Assembly: GCA_017646885.1 (NCBI GenBank)
Contig: JAGCLR010000242.1
Span: 1-7,154, forward strand
DNA from: Methanobrevibacter sp.
Lineage (GTDB): Archaea; Methanobacteriota; Methanobacteria; Methanobacteriales; Methanobacteriaceae
Direction of reading: 5' to 3'
Length of the DNA stretch: 7,154 nucleotides
The position numbers were made by a program, and so were the translations under genes. Below the pieces are notes generated by a model that was given only the letters and a program-made list of their open reading frames with translations, searched no databases and was not told the origin of the DNA. Positions 6,020-7,154 of this stretch are shown here, piece by piece (position 1 is the first letter of the stretch; every line of letters starts with the position of its first letter).

Positions 6020-6691
6020 ATGAAGAAAATTATTTGTGTAATTGTCCTTGTGGCAGTTATTGTAGCTGGTACTATGGTCAGTTACGCGACAATTTATGAT
6101 AGTAATGTAACCCCGAAACAAAATGAAAAGCAAGTTGTAGAAGAAATCAAAACACCTGAACCTAAGCCAGTTGAAGCGAGAGAGGTTGAACCTCCAAAGA
6201 CTCCAACAAAAGCTGAAAGAGAAGCCGCGCATATGGATTTCTGTGCTACTGAATATCCAACAGCTACCAAAGTATGGAAGTATATGCGTCAGGAACTTGG
6301 ATGGAGTGAAGCAGTTTGTGCTGGTGTAATGGGAAATATTATGGCTGAATGTGGTGGTCAAACATTAAATATTGACCCAAGCTTATATGATGCGGCTACT
6401 GGTCATTATTATGGCATTTGTCAGTGGTCTGCTAAGTATTATAGTGAAGTTCATGGAACAAGTTTAGATTTTCAGTTAAAATATTTAAAAGGTACTGTTG
6501 AATCTGAGTTTAACACCTTTGGTTATCTTTATGGAGGTAGTGGTTTTGGATATGAAAGCTTTAAGCAGATTAAGCGTCCTGAAGATGCGGCGCTGGCATT
6601 CGCAGAGTGTTATGAAAGATGCTCAGCCAAAACTTACTACATAAGAGAAGAAAATGCTTTAAAAGCATATAAATATTTTACAAATTATTAA
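6020..6691 (+). CDS. Membrane-anchored or secreted phage lysozyme (tail-lysozyme-like domain)
   Basis: This is a peptidoglycan hydrolase, probably a muramidase. Residues 1-24 form a signal or anchor sequence: KK followed by an uncharged hydrophobic run of about 20 residues. A possible signal-peptidase site follows S21-Y-A23. Residues about 30-70 are a Pro/Glu/Lys-rich spacer (TPEPKPVEAREVEPPKTPTK) that would hold the enzyme away from the membrane. Residues about 80-220 resemble the phage tail-lysozyme (Phage_lysozyme2) fold: VWKYMRQELGWSEAVCAGVMGNIMAE with likely catalytic E110, then YYGICQWS (QW at 135-136), and a C-terminal helical part ending AYKYFTNY. Several cysteines (75, 100, 111, 134, 197, 201) lie in or just before the domain. 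AAGGAG (6007-6012) begins at the recJ stop, 7 bases before the ATG, so it is co-transcribed with replication genes. It could be a signal-arrest-release endolysin, a secreted enzyme, or an early cell-surface factor. No holin is visible nearby. Confidence 0.82.
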   Translation: MKKIICVIVLVAVIVAGTMVSYATIYDSNVTPKQNEKQVVEEIKTPEPKPVEAREVEPPKTPTKAEREAAHMDFCATEYPTATKVWKYMRQELGWSEAVCAGVMGNIMAECGGQTLNIDPSLYDAATGHYYGICQWSAKYYSEVHGTSLDFQLKYLKGTVESEFNTFGYLYGGSGFGYESFKQIKRPEDAALAFAECYERCSAKTYYIREENALKAYKYFTNY

Positions 6692-6697
6692 ACATAT

Positions 6698-6728
6698 GGA
6701 GAGACTATATAAGTCTCTCCTTTTTTTT
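6698..6728 (+). terminator. Rho-independent terminator ending the replication operon
   Basis: A perfect 9-bp stem pairs GGAGAGACT (6698-6706) with AGTCTCTCC (6712-6720) around a 5-base loop. Eight T residues (6721-6728) follow. It lies 6 bases after the lysozyme stop codon and closes the unit begun at P1. There is no T run on the opposite side, so it is one-directional. Confidence 0.95.
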
Positions 6729-6827
6729 GTAGGCATATAGTGGAACCTCATACGGCCGGTGCCAGTCAACTAAATCGTCTCCCAGAATTAAAAGTCCCTT
6801 GGGAATTTTTTCTCCAAAATCTTCTAA
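6729..6827. other. Intergenic stretch with an open, protein-like minus-strand frame
   Basis: About 100 bases lie between the terminator and promoter P2, and no gene is supported in them. A minus-strand frame from 6839 to 6705 is open for 44 codons and reads protein-like (for example IPKGLLILGDDLVDWHRPYE), but it has no ATG/GTG/TTG start and is preceded by a stop. The + strand is also open across much of the stretch. The middle is more GC-rich than its surroundings (CGGCCGGTGCC around 6755). A weak imperfect hairpin, TCCCA...TGGGA followed by T residues (about 6780-6812), may be present. It may be a remnant of a displaced gene or an untranslated RNA segment. Confidence 0.4.
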
Positions 6828-6856
6828 TTGATTTTTTACTTAAATTTTGATATAAT
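6828..6856 (+). promoter_or_regulatory. Sigma-A-like promoter P2, near copy of P1
   Basis: The -35 box TTGATT (6828-6833) and -10 box TATAAT (6851-6856) are separated by 17 bases, with an extended -10 TG at 6848-6849. The first 11 bases and the last 9 bases are identical to P1. Transcription should begin near 6863, giving a leader of about 34 bases before the helicase ATG. Confidence 0.88.
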
Positions 6857-6896
6857 ATAAATATAAGTAGAATAATATATGGAAAGGATAGATGAG

Positions 6897-7154
6897 ATGC
6901 AATTAACAGCTAAACAAGAACAAGGATTAAAAATCGCAGTAGAACGTTATAGAAATGGAGAGCCTTGGACTTGTATTGCCGGTTATGCTGGAACTGGAAA
7001 ATCTACATTAGTAAAGTTTATTGTGGCTGCCTTAAACCTTGACCCAGAAGATGTATGTTATATAGCATATACGGGCAAGGCTGCCAAAGTTTTAAAGGAA
7101 AAAGGTTGTCCAAATGCTAAAACAGCTCATAGGCTGCTATATCAGTCTTATCCA
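6897..7154 (+). CDS. RecD/Dda-like superfamily 1 helicase (3' truncated)
   Basis: Only the first 86 codons are in the window. The N-terminus has the usual layout of RecD2/Dda helicases: a Q-motif-like region (LTAKQEQGLKIAVERY), then Walker A GYAGTGKST (29-37, K35), then motif Ia CYIAYTGKAAKVLKEKG and the TAHRLLY segment, as in 'T-x-H-x-L-L'. Such enzymes unwind DNA 5' to 3' and in phages such as T4 (Dda) act in origin initiation, fork restart and recombination. AAAGGA (6883-6888) lies 8 bases before the chosen ATG. The earlier ATG at 6892 is out of frame and stops after four codons. The gene is the first of a second transcription unit driven by P2. Later motifs cannot be checked here. Confidence 0.9.
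   Translation, partial: MQLTAKQEQGLKIAVERYRNGEPWTCIAGYAGTGKSTLVKFIVAALNLDPEDVCYIAYTGKAAKVLKEKGCPNAKTAHRLLYQSYP

Noticed and set aside
6005..6361. 118-aa minus-strand frame opposite the lysozyme gene
   Set aside because: It is rich in Phe/Ser/Asn/Tyr, as expected from antisense of Lys/Glu-rich coding sequence. The + strand lysozyme has clear motifs and a ribosome site.
6779..6816. Second terminator before P2 (TCCCA...TGGGA followed by T residues)
   Set aside because: The stem is only about 5 bp with a long loop. The upstream 9-bp hairpin with eight T residues already explains termination.

Overview
This is part of a tailed-phage (or prophage) replication and recombination region. The host is probably a low-GC Firmicute, most likely a Clostridia/Lachnospiraceae-type gut bacterium. 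That assignment is inferred from the AT-rich sequence, the AGA/ATT/TTA/GAA-biased codons, the strong AAAGGAG-type ribosome sites, sigma-A-like promoters with an extended -10, and the protein families present. All convincing genes lie on the + strand and are tightly packed, with 1- and 8-base overlaps.

Layout. The left edge (2-430) is the C-terminal part of what looks like a Sak4/RecA-like phage recombination ATPase. It ends in a perfect 12-bp hairpin terminator (439-476). A strong promoter (466-494) physically overlaps that terminator and starts a unit of about 6.2 kb. This unit encodes a small zinc-finger protein (508-1050), a DnaB-type replicative helicase (1043-2572), a 76-aa basic protein (2588-2818), a CHC2/TOPRIM-like primase (2818-3921), a 108-aa unknown (3921-4247), a RecJ-family DHH exonuclease (4275-6008) and a membrane-anchored or secreted phage lysozyme (6020-6691). 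A 9-bp hairpin with eight T residues (6698-6728) closes the unit. A short intergenic stretch follows, then a second promoter nearly identical to the first (6828-6856) and the start of a RecD/Dda-like helicase that runs off the right edge (6897-7154).

How it fits together. Helicase, primase and two small partner candidates form the core of a phage replisome. The zinc-finger protein sits where helicase loaders or replisome organisers are often found. RecJ, the Sak4-like ATPase and the Dda-like helicase would handle recombination and fork processing. The lysozyme is the odd member, because it is a cell-wall enzyme co-transcribed with replication genes.

The most interesting nucleotide-level signals are: the duplicated phage promoter (25 of 29 positions identical); a promoter whose position leaves the only ATG of its first gene without room for a ribosome site, suggesting an ATC start; a perfect 10-bp GC-rich hairpin inside the primase gene, built from codons otherwise rare there; and a GC-rich, structured first ~35 codons of recJ. 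I saw no CRISPR array, tRNA, rRNA, insertion sequence or attachment site. I do not see a clearly new multi-gene system; the candidates for novelty are the unknown small proteins and these regulatory structures.
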